A DNA stretch of 60,469 bases from Candidatus Gastranaerophilales bacterium HUM_9 (GTDB taxonomy: Bacteria > Cyanobacteriota > Vampirovibrionia > Gastranaerophilales > Gastranaerophilaceae): NCBI GenBank assembly GCA_002103075.1, contig DABG01000013.1, positions 1-60,469 of the forward strand, read 5' to 3'. Below the pieces are notes generated by a model, which was given only the letters and a program-made list of their open reading frames with translations, was not told the DNA's origin and searched no databases. Every line of letters starts with the position of its first letter. The first letter of the stretch is position 1. Both the position numbers and the translations under genes were made by a program. This document shows positions 35,232-44,808 of the stretch, in pieces.

Positions 35232-35843
35232 TTATGCCATACCCTCAAAGAATCCAATCTGACGTTGGATAGGAAGTAAGTCCATTTCTGCACTTGCAAG
35301 GCTGAACCCCTCACTTATTGCGTTATTGAAAGCACTTATTTCTTCAAACCTAGAATCAGTGTTTGATTGTTTTGCTAATCCTGTTTGAATCTCTTGAGCG
35401 GTATATTGTTGAAATGTTTGTGTCATGTATCCTTGCGTTTGAGCGATGTCTTTATCAAATTCTGCACTTGCTTCTGAGCCAGCTTTATCACGTTTGGCTC
35501 TCATTTCAACACCTGAATACTTAGCCATTGCTGCGTTTCTTTTTTTAGTTTGTTCTTCTTTTAATTGACTTACTTCTTCTTTATATTTTTGGTATTGCGT
35601 AAAAATATTTTTGCTTTGGTTAGACTGAGTGTAATATTGTTGACGAGCTACTCTATTATTCTCTTGTGTTGTGTCACAAAGAGGTAATAAAGTATTATAG
35701 AAATTAGCTTTACGCTCATTGATACGAGCTTGTTCATCGGCAAGTTTTTCTTTAAGACCATCAATGATTTCTTGACGTTGTTGAGCAGAGTATGAAGACG
35801 TCGAATCTGACGGCGTTGGTGTTAAACCGCTATCGTAACCCAT
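35232..35843 (-). CDS. Coiled-coil hypothetical protein
   Basis: A 203-residue, Gln/Glu/Lys-rich protein that is almost wholly helical after a short polar N-terminus (MGYDSGLTPTPSDSTSS). There is no signal peptide or known domain. The start has AAAGGA upstream. The composition (long heptads, one Cys, Gln-rich) is like the export candidates at 2235 and 5490, without sequence identity. A stand-alone gene. Confidence 0.75.
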   Translation of the reverse strand: MGYDSGLTPTPSDSTSSYSAQQRQEIIDGLKEKLADEQARINERKANFYNTLLPLCDTTQENNRVARQQYYTQSNQSKNIFTQYQKYKEEVSQLKEEQTKKRNAAMAKYSGVEMRAKRDKAGSEASAEFDKDIAQTQGYMTQTFQQYTAQEIQTGLAKQSNTDSRFEEISAFNNAISEGFSLASAEMDLLPIQRQIGFFEGMA

Positions 35844-35976
35844 ATTATTAGTCCTTTTGTTATCCTATATATATAATAAGTATATATTCAATTTGAAATT
35901 GACTTTTTTTTAGAAAAAGTTTGATATTTTGTAATATTTGTTAACATTTTAGTTGATTGAAAATGGAAAGTAAATT

Positions 35977-36960
35977 TTAGACAACAACCTTAATTTCTTC
36001 AGAGTTTTCTTTTAAAATATAATCCATAGCCGACATTATTTCGTTGTAATCTTCCATTACAACAAGTTGACTTCTATATTTTGCTGCATTACGGACACCA
36101 TTTATATAGAATGGATAAAATTTTCTAACGAATTTAAGACCGACTTTTTCTCCACGTAGTGCGATTTCACCGTCTAAGTGCTGCTTAAAGTCATTGATTT
36201 TTTCTTCTAATGTAGGTGGATTAAGTCTTTCACCTGTTTTTAGGAAATGTTCAATACGATATATAAGAGAGGCATCTCCTATTGCACCACGTCCAATTGC
36301 AACTCCATCAGCCTGTGATTCTTCAAGACATTTTTCGGCTGTTTCAATAGATATAACGTCGCCATTTGCGAATACTGGAATATCAACAGATTTTTTTAAA
36401 TCTGCAATCTTTTTCCAATCTGCGTGTCCACCATACATTTGGTTACGTGTTCGTCCATGTATTGTAATAAAATCAGCACCTGCTTCTTGCATCCAACCAC
36501 CAAACTCAACAAAGTTCATCTCTGCTGTTGTATAGCCTAATCTGAATTTGACGCTTACAGGAATTGATACTTGTTCTTTTACGGCTTTAACTATTTCATA
36601 AGCAAGGCTATAATCTCTCATTAAAGCACAGCCATCGTTCCCAACGGTTACTTTTTTTACAGGACAACCCATATTTATGTCTATCATATCTGCAAATTGT
36701 TCGAGGTATTTTGCACAGTTAGCTATCATTTCAGGCTTGTGTCCGCTTAATTGGTATGATATTGGACTGTGGTTGTCATCTCTCTTTGTTATTACAACAT
36801 CTTTTACTTGAGTAAGTGCTTCTGAACTAATCATTTCTGTTGTAAGCAAACAATCGCTTGAATATTTTCTGACCATACTTCTAAGTACATAGTCGGTTAT
36901 TCCAGCCATTGGTGCTAATGAAACTTTTGATGAAATTAGTTTACTTACTTGTGGATTCAT
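35977..36960 (-). CDS. dusB: tRNA-dihydrouridine synthase
   Basis: A 327-residue FMN-dependent enzyme reducing uridine in the tRNA D-loop. Motifs are VSLAPMAGITDYVLRSM, the catalytic-Cys loop INMGCPVKKV, ITIHGRTRNQMYGG, and IGRGAIGD. The DusB subgroup is favoured by similarity to the bacterial Nifr3-type pattern. Its start overlaps the end of the upstream TPR gene by 20 bases. Confidence 0.93.
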   Translation of the reverse strand: MNPQVSKLISSKVSLAPMAGITDYVLRSMVRKYSSDCLLTTEMISSEALTQVKDVVITKRDDNHSPISYQLSGHKPEMIANCAKYLEQFADMIDINMGCPVKKVTVGNDGCALMRDYSLAYEIVKAVKEQVSIPVSVKFRLGYTTAEMNFVEFGGWMQEAGADFITIHGRTRNQMYGGHADWKKIADLKKSVDIPVFANGDVISIETAEKCLEESQADGVAIGRGAIGDASLIYRIEHFLKTGERLNPPTLEEKINDFKQHLDGEIALRGEKVGLKFVRKFYPFYINGVRNAAKYRSQLVVMEDYNEIMSAMDYILKENSEEIKVVV

Positions 36961-39106
36961 TTTTTAAGTCTTCTTCTATTTCCTGTATTCTTGCTTTTAC
37001 GTATTGTGAATACTCATCGTCTTTATCGTATACGCTTATGAACTTTTTATAATATTCAAGCGCAGAATGAGTATTCTTTAAATTGTCGTAATCAATCGCT
37101 ATCAGATAGTTTACAACTGGTTGGTTTGGATTGTATTTTAACGATGTTTTGTAATCGCTAATAGCTAATAAATAATTGGTTTTTGCATCATAAATAGATG
37201 CTCTATAATAATATGCATCAGCATTATTTGGGTTTGTTGAAATTGCTTTGTTTAACAAAGTCAAGGCATCATCGTATTGTTGGTGATCAACTAAATCAGC
37301 TGCATCTTGAACAGCTTGTTGGCTTATAACCTCTTTCATATCTAACAAACCTTCTTTTGCTAGAGTGTTGTTAGGGTTAAGAGCTAATGCCTTTTCAAAA
37401 TAAGTTTTTGCATCTGCGTATTTTTGCATATTAACGTAGATTGCACCTATGCTATAAACAAGTTCTGAATTGTTTGGAGAAAGTTTTAGTGCTTGTTTGT
37501 AGTACTCTATAGCTTTCTCTGGTTGTTTAAGTTCGTTGTATGCACCTGCAAGTCCTAATAAAACGTCTGTTGTTTTGTTTGAAACAGATGAGTATAGGCT
37601 AATTGCAGTGTTATAATCTTTGTTGTTGTATGCTGAGTATGCTTTTTGCAATACTTCTGAATCATTGCTTGCATTGATATCGTTAAGTAGTTTTGAATAA
37701 GATGTTTTTGTAGGGAATTTTGTTTGTCCTATGTTTATAATATCTTTTGCCTTTTGATAATCTTTCTTTTGAGCGTAACAAACAGCTAAGTTTTCATAAA
37801 CTCCATCTCTCATTGGGTCAACATCTTTTACTAAGCAATAATATTTGATAGCTGTATCATAGTTTTTTTGTTCGTGTTCTAAAAGTGCAAAGTTGTAAAG
37901 CTCATCAATATAATGTTTATCAGGGTTTACCATACTTTTAACGTACAAATAAATTTCATCAGCAGTCATAGATTCTCTTGCAAGTTCAGAGATTTTTTCT
38001 TTGTATTCAGTTTTATCTGCTTGCATTGATTGAAGTTTTTTATATTGCTCTAATGCTAATTTTTTGCAGTCAGGTTTTGCTTCATAACATTGTGCAAGAT
38101 ACAAGTTTGCATTGTAGTTTGTAGGTTGCATTATAAGTATTTTTTTGTAAACTTCTATCGCTGCATCATATTTGCCTTGCACTTGTAGAAGTGTACCCAT
38201 ATTTAATTGGGTATTAAGTGCTGTTTCTTCACTTCTATTTGGTTTATCAATAGATTGTTTGTATAATTCGTAGGCTTCTGAGTATTTGCCTTGTCTTTGC
38301 TTGATTGCACCTAAGTCTGCTAATAAATCAGGGTCGTTAGGAGAAGTCATAAGTTTTTTGTTATAGATACGTTCTAAGTCACAAAGCATTTCAGGGTTAT
38401 TTTCACAATGTGAAAGTACATAATTATATTGTTCTGATGCACCTTTTGAATTGTCTAGTTTATCAAGTACGTTTGCATAACGTAGTCTTGCCATAATATC
38501 GTTTGGGTTATCGTCAATGATTAGCTTGTAATAATCTTCTGCCTTTTCGTAGTTTTTGTTTATAGACATCATTGAGGCAATACGAATAAGAGATTTTGTT
38601 CTATAGGTTGGGTTATTAACAACTTGCTCATATTCATAAATCGCAGCTGAGTAGTTGCCTAGATTATCAAGTGCTTGTGCAGTTTTAAAATGTCCGGCTG
38701 GTGTTGTGTCAGCACCATATTGTTTTTCACAATATTTAAGACTTTGAGAAGCAGAAGATATTGAATTTAAAGAATTCATCGCTACATCGTTTTCAACGTA
38801 GTATTTTAGATAATATAATGCACTTCTAAAATCGTTAGCTGCATCTTTGTAGTTGTTTTCATAGTTTGCAAGATATGTGCCACGAGCTAAAAAAGAGTTT
38901 ATTAAACCTATTCTTGAAGAATTATCACAAGAGCGTTGACTTAAGGCTTGTTTAAACTCATCTATTGCACTAGAATATTGTGCGTTGAAATAAAACTGTT
39001 GACCTTTACTGTAATGTTCATAATAGTTTGCATAACAAGGTGATGATAGATTTACACCTTGTAAAAGTCCTAAAAATATAATTGCTGCAAAAATTTTCTT
39101 ATTCAT
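36941..39106 (-). CDS. Large exported TPR protein
   Basis: A 721-residue protein from the ATG at 39106. A signal-peptide-like segment (residues 4-25) is followed by TPR repeats along nearly the whole length, perhaps 15 or more, many with canonical spacing (for example PEKAIEYYKQALKLSPNNSE and YADAKTYFEKALALNPNN). TPR solenoids are assembly scaffolds, and here probably act in the envelope. The downstream dusB overlap suggests a shared transcript. Confidence 0.9.
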   Translation of the reverse strand: MNKKIFAAIIFLGLLQGVNLSSPCYANYYEHYSKGQQFYFNAQYSSAIDEFKQALSQRSCDNSSRIGLINSFLARGTYLANYENNYKDAANDFRSALYYLKYYVENDVAMNSLNSISSASQSLKYCEKQYGADTTPAGHFKTAQALDNLGNYSAAIYEYEQVVNNPTYRTKSLIRIASMMSINKNYEKAEDYYKLIIDDNPNDIMARLRYANVLDKLDNSKGASEQYNYVLSHCENNPEMLCDLERIYNKKLMTSPNDPDLLADLGAIKQRQGKYSEAYELYKQSIDKPNRSEETALNTQLNMGTLLQVQGKYDAAIEVYKKILIMQPTNYNANLYLAQCYEAKPDCKKLALEQYKKLQSMQADKTEYKEKISELARESMTADEIYLYVKSMVNPDKHYIDELYNFALLEHEQKNYDTAIKYYCLVKDVDPMRDGVYENLAVCYAQKKDYQKAKDIINIGQTKFPTKTSYSKLLNDINASNDSEVLQKAYSAYNNKDYNTAISLYSSVSNKTTDVLLGLAGAYNELKQPEKAIEYYKQALKLSPNNSELVYSIGAIYVNMQKYADAKTYFEKALALNPNNTLAKEGLLDMKEVISQQAVQDAADLVDHQQYDDALTLLNKAISTNPNNADAYYYRASIYDAKTNYLLAISDYKTSLKYNPNQPVVNYLIAIDYDNLKNTHSALEYYKKFISVYDKDDEYSQYVKARIQEIEEDLKNESTSK

Positions 39107-39194
39107 ATAATCTATTTTATAACAAGAAAAATTCTTTGGCATTATTCTGAGTAATAGTAAGATATATAATTTTCAAAATGTTACAATTGCGTAT

Positions 39195-39233
39195 TTATAA
39201 TTACGCATTATGCATTACGCATTGGGCATTAAC
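39195..39233 (-). repeat. GTAATGCG-type repeat
   Basis: Runs of ATTACGCATTATGCATTACG lie just past the stop of the HExxH gene. They are the reverse orientation of the repeat at 1293-1320. Confidence 0.65.
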
Positions 39234-39235
39234 TC

Positions 39236-40195
39236 TTACGCAACCTTGCTATCTTGAGGGGCTTGTTCGGGTTTTTGTCCGGTGTATTTGTTTTTGATAC
39301 CTTGAGCTAATGCAACCCCTAACGCTACACCACCAGCTATTAAGCCAGCTGTTGCTGCATAAGTACCCCACGCTTTTGTATAGTTCATCGCTAGTTTTGA
39401 AACTTTGTCAGGAGATAAATGCTTAGCTGCGTGTTTTACACCTCTGATACTAGCCAATCCTTCTTCCGCTAACAATGGTACATAAGATGCCAATGTTAAT
39501 TTACCTGCATTATTACTAACGAAATCGGCTGTTTTTTCTAATTTAGATTTTTCTTCTTCTGGTTTCGTTTTATCAACTTTATGTAATAAGCCAATTGCTA
39601 GCACAATTGGTGCAACAAGTGAAACACCAAATGGAGTAATATTTCTTGCCTTTTGAAGTGCTTTTGTTGCAAAGTTTCCATTTGCATTCATTGCGTGACC
39701 AAGCTCGTGGTATGCACTTGAATACAAATTATGTCTTCCAACAATTACATCTTTTGTGTCAGGGAAGTATGCCGCATTTGCACCTTCCTTAAACATATTA
39801 AATACATTTTGTTTAAATCTAGTGAAAAGCTTACCAGATTGTTTAACATTGTTGTTAATTATGTTTTTAAGTTCATTTACGCTTGATGCTGAATTTTTGT
39901 CAATAGCGTGGAACTTTACACCTTTTTTACCAAGACCTGTTTCTTTCATAATTTGTGCGACATTTTGGGCGGTGTTTTCAAATGTGTCAATTTCAGGCAT
40001 GAGTTTTGACATAAACTTAGCAGAATTTTGCATATCAGCAACTGAAGAAATCTTGAAATTATCAGCTAATGTGACATATGGTACTGCAAGCCCGACTGTT
40101 CCACCTACAACTGCTGCGCCTGTTTTGACGGCTTTGTCTTTAAAACTTGTTCTTTGATTTGAATTATCTACATTCGTTGAAACAGATTGAATCAT
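39236..40195 (-). CDS. Membrane-associated HExxH metallopeptidase-like protein
   Basis: A 319-residue protein from the ATG at 40195, which has GAGG five bases upstream. HELGH at residues 163-167 is a zinc-protease motif, and a Glu in LLAEEGLAS (about 245) could be the third ligand. Hydrophobic stretches lie at about 30-50, 190-205 and 280-300, so it is probably membrane-bound. The N-terminus MIQSVSTNVDNSNQRTSF is polar with an SF motif. No named peptidase family is recognised. Confidence 0.7.
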   Translation of the reverse strand: MIQSVSTNVDNSNQRTSFKDKAVKTGAAVVGGTVGLAVPYVTLADNFKISSVADMQNSAKFMSKLMPEIDTFENTAQNVAQIMKETGLGKKGVKFHAIDKNSASSVNELKNIINNNVKQSGKLFTRFKQNVFNMFKEGANAAYFPDTKDVIVGRHNLYSSAYHELGHAMNANGNFATKALQKARNITPFGVSLVAPIVLAIGLLHKVDKTKPEEEKSKLEKTADFVSNNAGKLTLASYVPLLAEEGLASIRGVKHAAKHLSPDKVSKLAMNYTKAWGTYAATAGLIAGGVALGVALAQGIKNKYTGQKPEQAPQDSKVA

Positions 40196-40344
40196 ACACA
40201 CCTCACAAATCATTGTATTTAATAAAAGGTACTAAAAACTTAATATTTGCTAATTAGATAAAAAATATTTACAACTTCGTAACATTATCAATCTTTACTT
40301 TATTAAATTATTTATGCTAAAATAAGAAAAAACGGAGAAAAAAG

Positions 40345-40626
40345 ATGATAACAGTTAAAGATGTTGAACACGTTGCAAAGCTAGCAAGATTAGAGCTTAC
40401 AGAAGAAGAAAAAGAAAAATTCACAAGTCAATTGGGTGATGTTTTAAAATATGTTGAACAGATGAACGAAGTTGATACAAGCAATGTTGAACCAATGGCA
40501 CACGCAATAGACTTTGTAAACGTTATGAGAGAAGACGAAGTTAAATATGAACAGACGAAAGAAGAACTTATGAAAAACGCACCTGATGCAGAAGACGGGT
40601 TCTTTAAAGTTCCAAAAATAAATTAA
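40345..40626 (+). CDS. gatC: Asp/Glu-tRNA amidotransferase subunit C
   Basis: A 93-residue stabilising subunit of GatCAB, which forms Gln-tRNA and/or Asn-tRNA from mischarged precursors. The family start (VKDVEHVAKLARLELTEEEKEKF) and the later DTSNVEPMAHA are present. gatA and gatB are not adjacent. GGAG precedes the ATG, and a terminator follows. Confidence 0.95.
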   Translation: MITVKDVEHVAKLARLELTEEEKEKFTSQLGDVLKYVEQMNEVDTSNVEPMAHAIDFVNVMREDEVKYEQTKEELMKNAPDAEDGFFKVPKIN

Positions 40627-40633
40627 GCAATTC

Positions 40634-40661
40634 GGGGCGATAGATTAAACGCCCCTTTTTT
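40634..40661 (+). terminator. Rho-independent terminator after gatC
   Basis: GGGGCG / CGCCCC stem with a ten-base AT-rich loop and a run of T. Confidence 0.85.
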
Positions 40662-40707
40662 ATTATGTATTAGCTTATTAGCAAAGAAGTTGAAGGGTTT
40701 TTATTTT

Positions 40708-42312
40708 ATGACAAAATATATTTTTATCACAGGTGGTGTTGTTAGTTCTCTAGGGAAAGGGATTGTAGGTGCATCTTTAGGTAAACTTTTGCGTTCAAAA
40801 GGTTTTTCTGTTTCAATCCAAAAATTTGACCCATATATAAACGTTGACCCAGGGACTATGAGTCCGTTCCAACACGGTGAAGTTTTCGTTACTGATGACG
40901 GAGCAGAAACCGACCTTGACCTTGGTCACTATGAACGTTTTATTGATGCTAATTTTAGCCAACTTAGTAATGTGACATCAGGCAGTGTTTATCAAACTGT
41001 TATTAAAAAAGAACGTCGTGGTGATTATCTTGGAGCTACAGTTCAAACTATTCCACATATTACTAACGAAATTAAATCAAGAATTATAAAAGCTCAAAAA
41101 CAGTTCAAAACAGATTTTCAAATAATTGAAATTGGTGGAACTATCGGTGATATAGAGGGTTTACCTTTTATTGAGGCAATAAGACAGTTTAAGACAGAAG
41201 TAGGAATTGGTAATGCAATAAATATTCATTGTACGTTGTTACCATATCTTCCAACATCAGGTGAGCTAAAAACGAAACCATCTCAACATAGTGTGAATGT
41301 TTTAAGAAGTTATGGCTTGCAACCAGAAGTTCTTATTTGTAGAACTTCTAAGCCTATACCAAAGGTAGAAAAAGAAAAATTGGCTCTTTTCTGTTCTGTT
41401 CCAAAAGATGCAGTTATTGAATGCCGTGATATGAAAAGCATTTATGAAGTACCTATACATTTAAACGAACAAAATTTAGCAGAGGTTGTCCTCAAGCTTT
41501 TACACACAGAGGATAAACCTTTGAACTTAGAGTCTTGGATAAAACTTGTAGACAAAATAAAACACCCTAAAAAAACTGTAAAAATAGCAATAGCAGGGAA
41601 GTATACAAAATTGTCAGATGCGTACATATCTGTAGTTGAATCGTTGAAACACGCAGGGTATGCGAATGATGCGAAAGTTGAAATCAAATGGATTAATTCA
41701 GAAGAATGTACTGATATGAAGGCTTGTAAAGAGATGTTTAAAGATGTGCAAGGCTTGGTTGTCCCTGGGGGATTTGGTGTTCGAGGTATTGAGGGCAAAC
41801 TTAATGCAATAAGATATGCTCGTGAAAACAATCTTCCATTTTTAGGAATTTGTTTAGGTATGCAGTGTGCTGTTATTGAGTATGCTAGAAATGTCGTTGG
41901 TTTAAAGGGCGCAAATTCAAAAGAGTTTGATGAAGGCGCTACTAATCCTGTCATAGATTTGATGCTTGAACAAAAGAATGTAAAAGGTTATGGTGGTACA
42001 ATGAGGTTAGGTGCTTATGATTGTATAATCAAAGAGGGTACTGTTGCTCATAAGGCTTATGGTGCGACGAAGATTTCTGAACGCCATAGACATAGATACG
42101 AAGTTAATAATGAATACATAGATACGATACAAAAATCAGGGTTGGTGTTCTCAGGTATGTCACCAGACGGTATGTTAGCAGAAATGGTTGAAATTCCTGA
42201 AAACGATTGGTTTGTAGCTGCTCAATTCCACCCTGAATTTAAGTCAAGACCTGAGCGACCACACCCGTTGTTTCTTGGTTTGGTTAGTGCAGGTGTTAAG
42301 AAATTAAAATAG
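40708..42312 (+). CDS. pyrG: CTP synthase
   Basis: A 534-residue enzyme converting UTP and glutamine to CTP. The N-terminal synthase domain has FITGGVVSSLGKGIVGASLG and QKFDPYINVDPGTMSP. The C-terminal class I glutaminase has PGGFGVRG, the catalytic Cys in LGICLGMQCA and the His in FHPEF. The ATG at 40708, with GAAGGG ten bases upstream, is the conserved start; a TTG six codons earlier is also open. ilvC follows after 10 bp. Confidence 0.98.
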   Translation: MTKYIFITGGVVSSLGKGIVGASLGKLLRSKGFSVSIQKFDPYINVDPGTMSPFQHGEVFVTDDGAETDLDLGHYERFIDANFSQLSNVTSGSVYQTVIKKERRGDYLGATVQTIPHITNEIKSRIIKAQKQFKTDFQIIEIGGTIGDIEGLPFIEAIRQFKTEVGIGNAINIHCTLLPYLPTSGELKTKPSQHSVNVLRSYGLQPEVLICRTSKPIPKVEKEKLALFCSVPKDAVIECRDMKSIYEVPIHLNEQNLAEVVLKLLHTEDKPLNLESWIKLVDKIKHPKKTVKIAIAGKYTKLSDAYISVVESLKHAGYANDAKVEIKWINSEECTDMKACKEMFKDVQGLVVPGGFGVRGIEGKLNAIRYARENNLPFLGICLGMQCAVIEYARNVVGLKGANSKEFDEGATNPVIDLMLEQKNVKGYGGTMRLGAYDCIIKEGTVAHKAYGATKISERHRHRYEVNNEYIDTIQKSGLVFSGMSPDGMLAEMVEIPENDWFVAAQFHPEFKSRPERPHPLFLGLVSAGVKKLK

Positions 42313-42322
42313 TGAGGTTATT

Positions 42323-43348
42323 ATGGGAAATTTAAAAATTTATTATGATAAAGATATTAATACTAATTTAATTCATACAAAAAAGATTGCAGTCATTGGA
42401 TTTGGTTCTCAAGGTTATGGTCAATCAATGAACTTGAAAGATTCAGGCTGTGATGTTGTTCTTGGTCTAAGACTTGGTGGCAAGTCAGATATTAAGGCTA
42501 AGGATTATGGGTTTAGAACGATGAGTATTTCTGATGCAGTTAAGTATGCTGATATAGTTCAAATTCTTATCCCTGATGAAATTCAGGCAAAAGTTTATGA
42601 AGAACAAATTAAACCATATTTGAGAGAAGGTCAATATTTGATGTTTTCACACGGGTTTAATATTCATTTTAAAAAGATTGTTGCACCAGAAAATGTTAAT
42701 GTAATTATGGTTGCACCAAAAGGTCCTGGACATACAGTAAGAAGTCAGTATCAAGAGGGAAAAGGTGTGCCTTGTTTGATTGCTGTTGAACAAGATTATT
42801 CAAAGGATTCAAAAGACGTTGCTTTGTCTTACGCATCAGCTATTGGTGCTGGTAGAGCAGGTATAATTGAAACAAACTTTAGAGAAGAAACAGAAACAGA
42901 TTTGTTTGGTGAACAAGCAGTTATTTGTGGTGGTGTTTCAGCATTGATTAAAGCAGGTTTTGATACTTTGGTAGGAGCAGGTTATTCACCTTATATGGCT
43001 TATTTAGAGGTTTGTCATGAGATGAAGTTGATTGTTGATTTGATAAATCAAGGTGGTTTGAACGATATGAGATATTCAATTTCTAATACAGCTGAATATG
43101 GTGATATGACAAGAGGTCCAAGAATTATAGATGATAGTGCAAAAGATGAGATGAAAAGAATTTTGAAAGATATTCAATCAGGCGATTTTGCAGAAGAATT
43201 CTTGAACGAAATCAATGGCGATAGAGAAGTGTTTGATGGTTTGAGAAAAGATAATCAATCACATTTGATGGAAAAAGTTGGCACAGAAATTCGTTCAGCT
43301 TTCTCTTGGGACGAAGATAACAAAATTATTGATAGAAACAAAAATTAG
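42323..43348 (+). CDS. ilvC: Ketol-acid reductoisomerase
   Basis: A 341-residue class I enzyme for valine, leucine and isoleucine synthesis, using NAD(P)H and Mg2+. Motifs are IAVIGFGSQGYGQSMNLKDS, MVAPKGPGHTVR, the metal-binding ETETDLFGEQAV, and the C-terminal YSISNTAEYGD. The ilvBN, ilvD and leu genes are not next to it. It lies 10 bp after pyrG and 9 bp before the YhaM-like gene. Confidence 0.97.
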   Translation: MGNLKIYYDKDINTNLIHTKKIAVIGFGSQGYGQSMNLKDSGCDVVLGLRLGGKSDIKAKDYGFRTMSISDAVKYADIVQILIPDEIQAKVYEEQIKPYLREGQYLMFSHGFNIHFKKIVAPENVNVIMVAPKGPGHTVRSQYQEGKGVPCLIAVEQDYSKDSKDVALSYASAIGAGRAGIIETNFREETETDLFGEQAVICGGVSALIKAGFDTLVGAGYSPYMAYLEVCHEMKLIVDLINQGGLNDMRYSISNTAEYGDMTRGPRIIDDSAKDEMKRILKDIQSGDFAEEFLNEINGDREVFDGLRKDNQSHLMEKVGTEIRSAFSWDEDNKIIDRNKN

Positions 43349-43357
43349 GAGTGATAA

Positions 43358-44185
43358 ATGTATAGTACAACCGTTCATTATGAAGTAATATCTTATACAA
43401 TAGGCGATACAAAAGCTGGAACTAAGATGGGTAAATTGCAGTTGAAAAACACAGAAGATGATACAGTATTAAATTGTGTTTTGTGGGAAGAAACTATTAA
43501 TCGATTAGATGTTAAATTGTTCAGGGTTGGAAACATTTTGAGAATTGTTTCTGCAACTTTTAATGAAAGGTTCAATAATTGTTTGATTTCATCAGTAGAG
43601 TTGATTAAAGAAGCAAAGATGGGTTTAGATGAAGCTGAACAAGATGAGGTTTTTGATAAGATTATCTCTCATCTTGAAACAATAAAAGACGATAAGCTAA
43701 GAAGTTTTGTAATAGGATATTACAAAGAACATGCTGATGAGATTAAGGTTTCACCTGCCGCAAAGGCGATGCACCATAATTATATGGGTGGATTATTAGT
43801 TCATACTTTAGAGTGTATCGAGTTAGCAGAATGTGTTATGGATACTGTTTATCAAAAGATTAATAGAGATAATGCCATTACTGCTTGTGCTTTGCATGAT
43901 ATTGGGAAGATTTTTGAATATACGATTGATACAGAAAACGGAATAATTGATTATAACCACGATTTCCAAAAAGAATGGTTAAGCCACTCACAGTATGCGT
44001 TTTCATTATGTATGACAAAAGGTTTTAAGGAAGTTGCAAAGATGATTGCGGCACACCATGGTAGAGCAGATTGGGGTGCTATAATTGACTTAGATACAAA
44101 AGACTTAGAACCGTATGTATATTTTGTGCATCATATTGACGACTTGTCAGCAAAATTTGGCAAGATTAGTGCAAGATTGTTGTAA
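43358..44185 (+). CDS. YhaM-like 3'-5' exoribonuclease (OB fold plus HD domain)
   Basis: A 275-residue protein. An N-terminal OB-type nucleic-acid-binding region (about 1-90) precedes an HD phosphohydrolase domain with AMHHNYMGGLLVHTLE, CALHDIGKIFEY and AAHHGRADWG, the YhaM arrangement. YhaM trims RNA and DNA 3' ends with Mn2+ or Co2+. It is slightly shorter than the family norm at the C-terminus. Confidence 0.85.
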   Translation: MYSTTVHYEVISYTIGDTKAGTKMGKLQLKNTEDDTVLNCVLWEETINRLDVKLFRVGNILRIVSATFNERFNNCLISSVELIKEAKMGLDEAEQDEVFDKIISHLETIKDDKLRSFVIGYYKEHADEIKVSPAAKAMHHNYMGGLLVHTLECIELAECVMDTVYQKINRDNAITACALHDIGKIFEYTIDTENGIIDYNHDFQKEWLSHSQYAFSLCMTKGFKEVAKMIAAHHGRADWGAIIDLDTKDLEPYVYFVHHIDDLSAKFGKISARLL

Positions 44186-44432
44186 TATAAGTTGATCCAA
44201 AAACCAACGGTTCTGTATGTTCAGGGGGATGCTGAATCGGTCTTGAATTTGCTCCACGCTCACAGAGTTTCACCTTTTGTGACGCTGTCACAGACGGTTC
44301 AATCTGTTCGCTATCCGGACTAACTTCGTGTCGTCCGTCCGCAAATTCGTAGTTCAGCATGACGTAGACTTGTAGGTTGGGGTTTCCACCCCAACAAAAT
44401 ATTAATTCAGCTTTACAATCCTTTACAAAAAA
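44186..44432. repeat. Composite repeat region with an inverted-repeat element and a GTTGGGGT hairpin
   Basis: No gene is seen. ATGCTGAA (44229-44236) and TTCAGCAT (44353-44360) are perfect 8-bp inverted termini of a 132-bp segment containing internal palindromes (GTGACGCTGTCAC). A GTTGGGGT hairpin follows at 44376-44395. Confidence 0.65.
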
Positions 44433-44470
44433 GGCAATTCTTCAAAACAAAAAAACTTTATAAAAGTATA
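44431..44470 (+). promoter_or_regulatory. Conserved upstream module, copy 1
   Basis: AAGGCAATT and, 22 bases on, ACTTTATAAAAGTATA (44455-44470) precede the small gene at 44496. The same two blocks at the same spacing occur at 60209-60248. Confidence 0.45.
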
Positions 44471-44495
44471 TAGGATATTATTTTATAAGGAATTT

Positions 44496-44702
44496 ATGAT
44501 GAAGGAATCTGAATTAAACGCAATGATGGCAGTAGTAGCTGATCCAATTAAAAATGTATATAAACTAGACTCTCAAAAAGATATAGATGAAATACAACGT
44601 ATTTGCAGAATATTCGAGATTTCTAAAAATCAAAAGAATAAACATAAAATGTTATCTATAAAGAATTTAGCAACATTGAAATTGGTTTTGAGTAATAATT
44701 AA
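44496..44702 (+). CDS. Small basic hypothetical protein
   Basis: A 68-residue helical protein with a basic C-terminal half. AAGGA lies eight bases before the first ATG (a second ATG follows immediately). No family recognised. It has its own upstream module and terminator. Confidence 0.65.
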   Translation: MMKESELNAMMAVVADPIKNVYKLDSQKDIDEIQRICRIFEISKNQKNKHKMLSIKNLATLKLVLSNN

Positions 44703-44721
44703 TAGGTTTATTTATATATAT

Positions 44722-44759
44722 AAAGACCCTGAATAAAGATTTGGGGTCTTTTGTTTTTT
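44722..44759 (+). terminator. Rho-independent terminator
   Basis: AAAGACCC / GGGTCTTT stem with an AT-rich loop followed by a T-rich tail. Confidence 0.85.
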
Positions 44760-44808
44760 ATAAAATACGTTATAATATAAATGTAAGTACAGATAAGAGG
44801 ATTTGTTT

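Noticed and set aside
44166..44360. Minus-strand frame within the composite repeat
   Set aside because: Entirely repeat sequence; no ribosome site or family signal.
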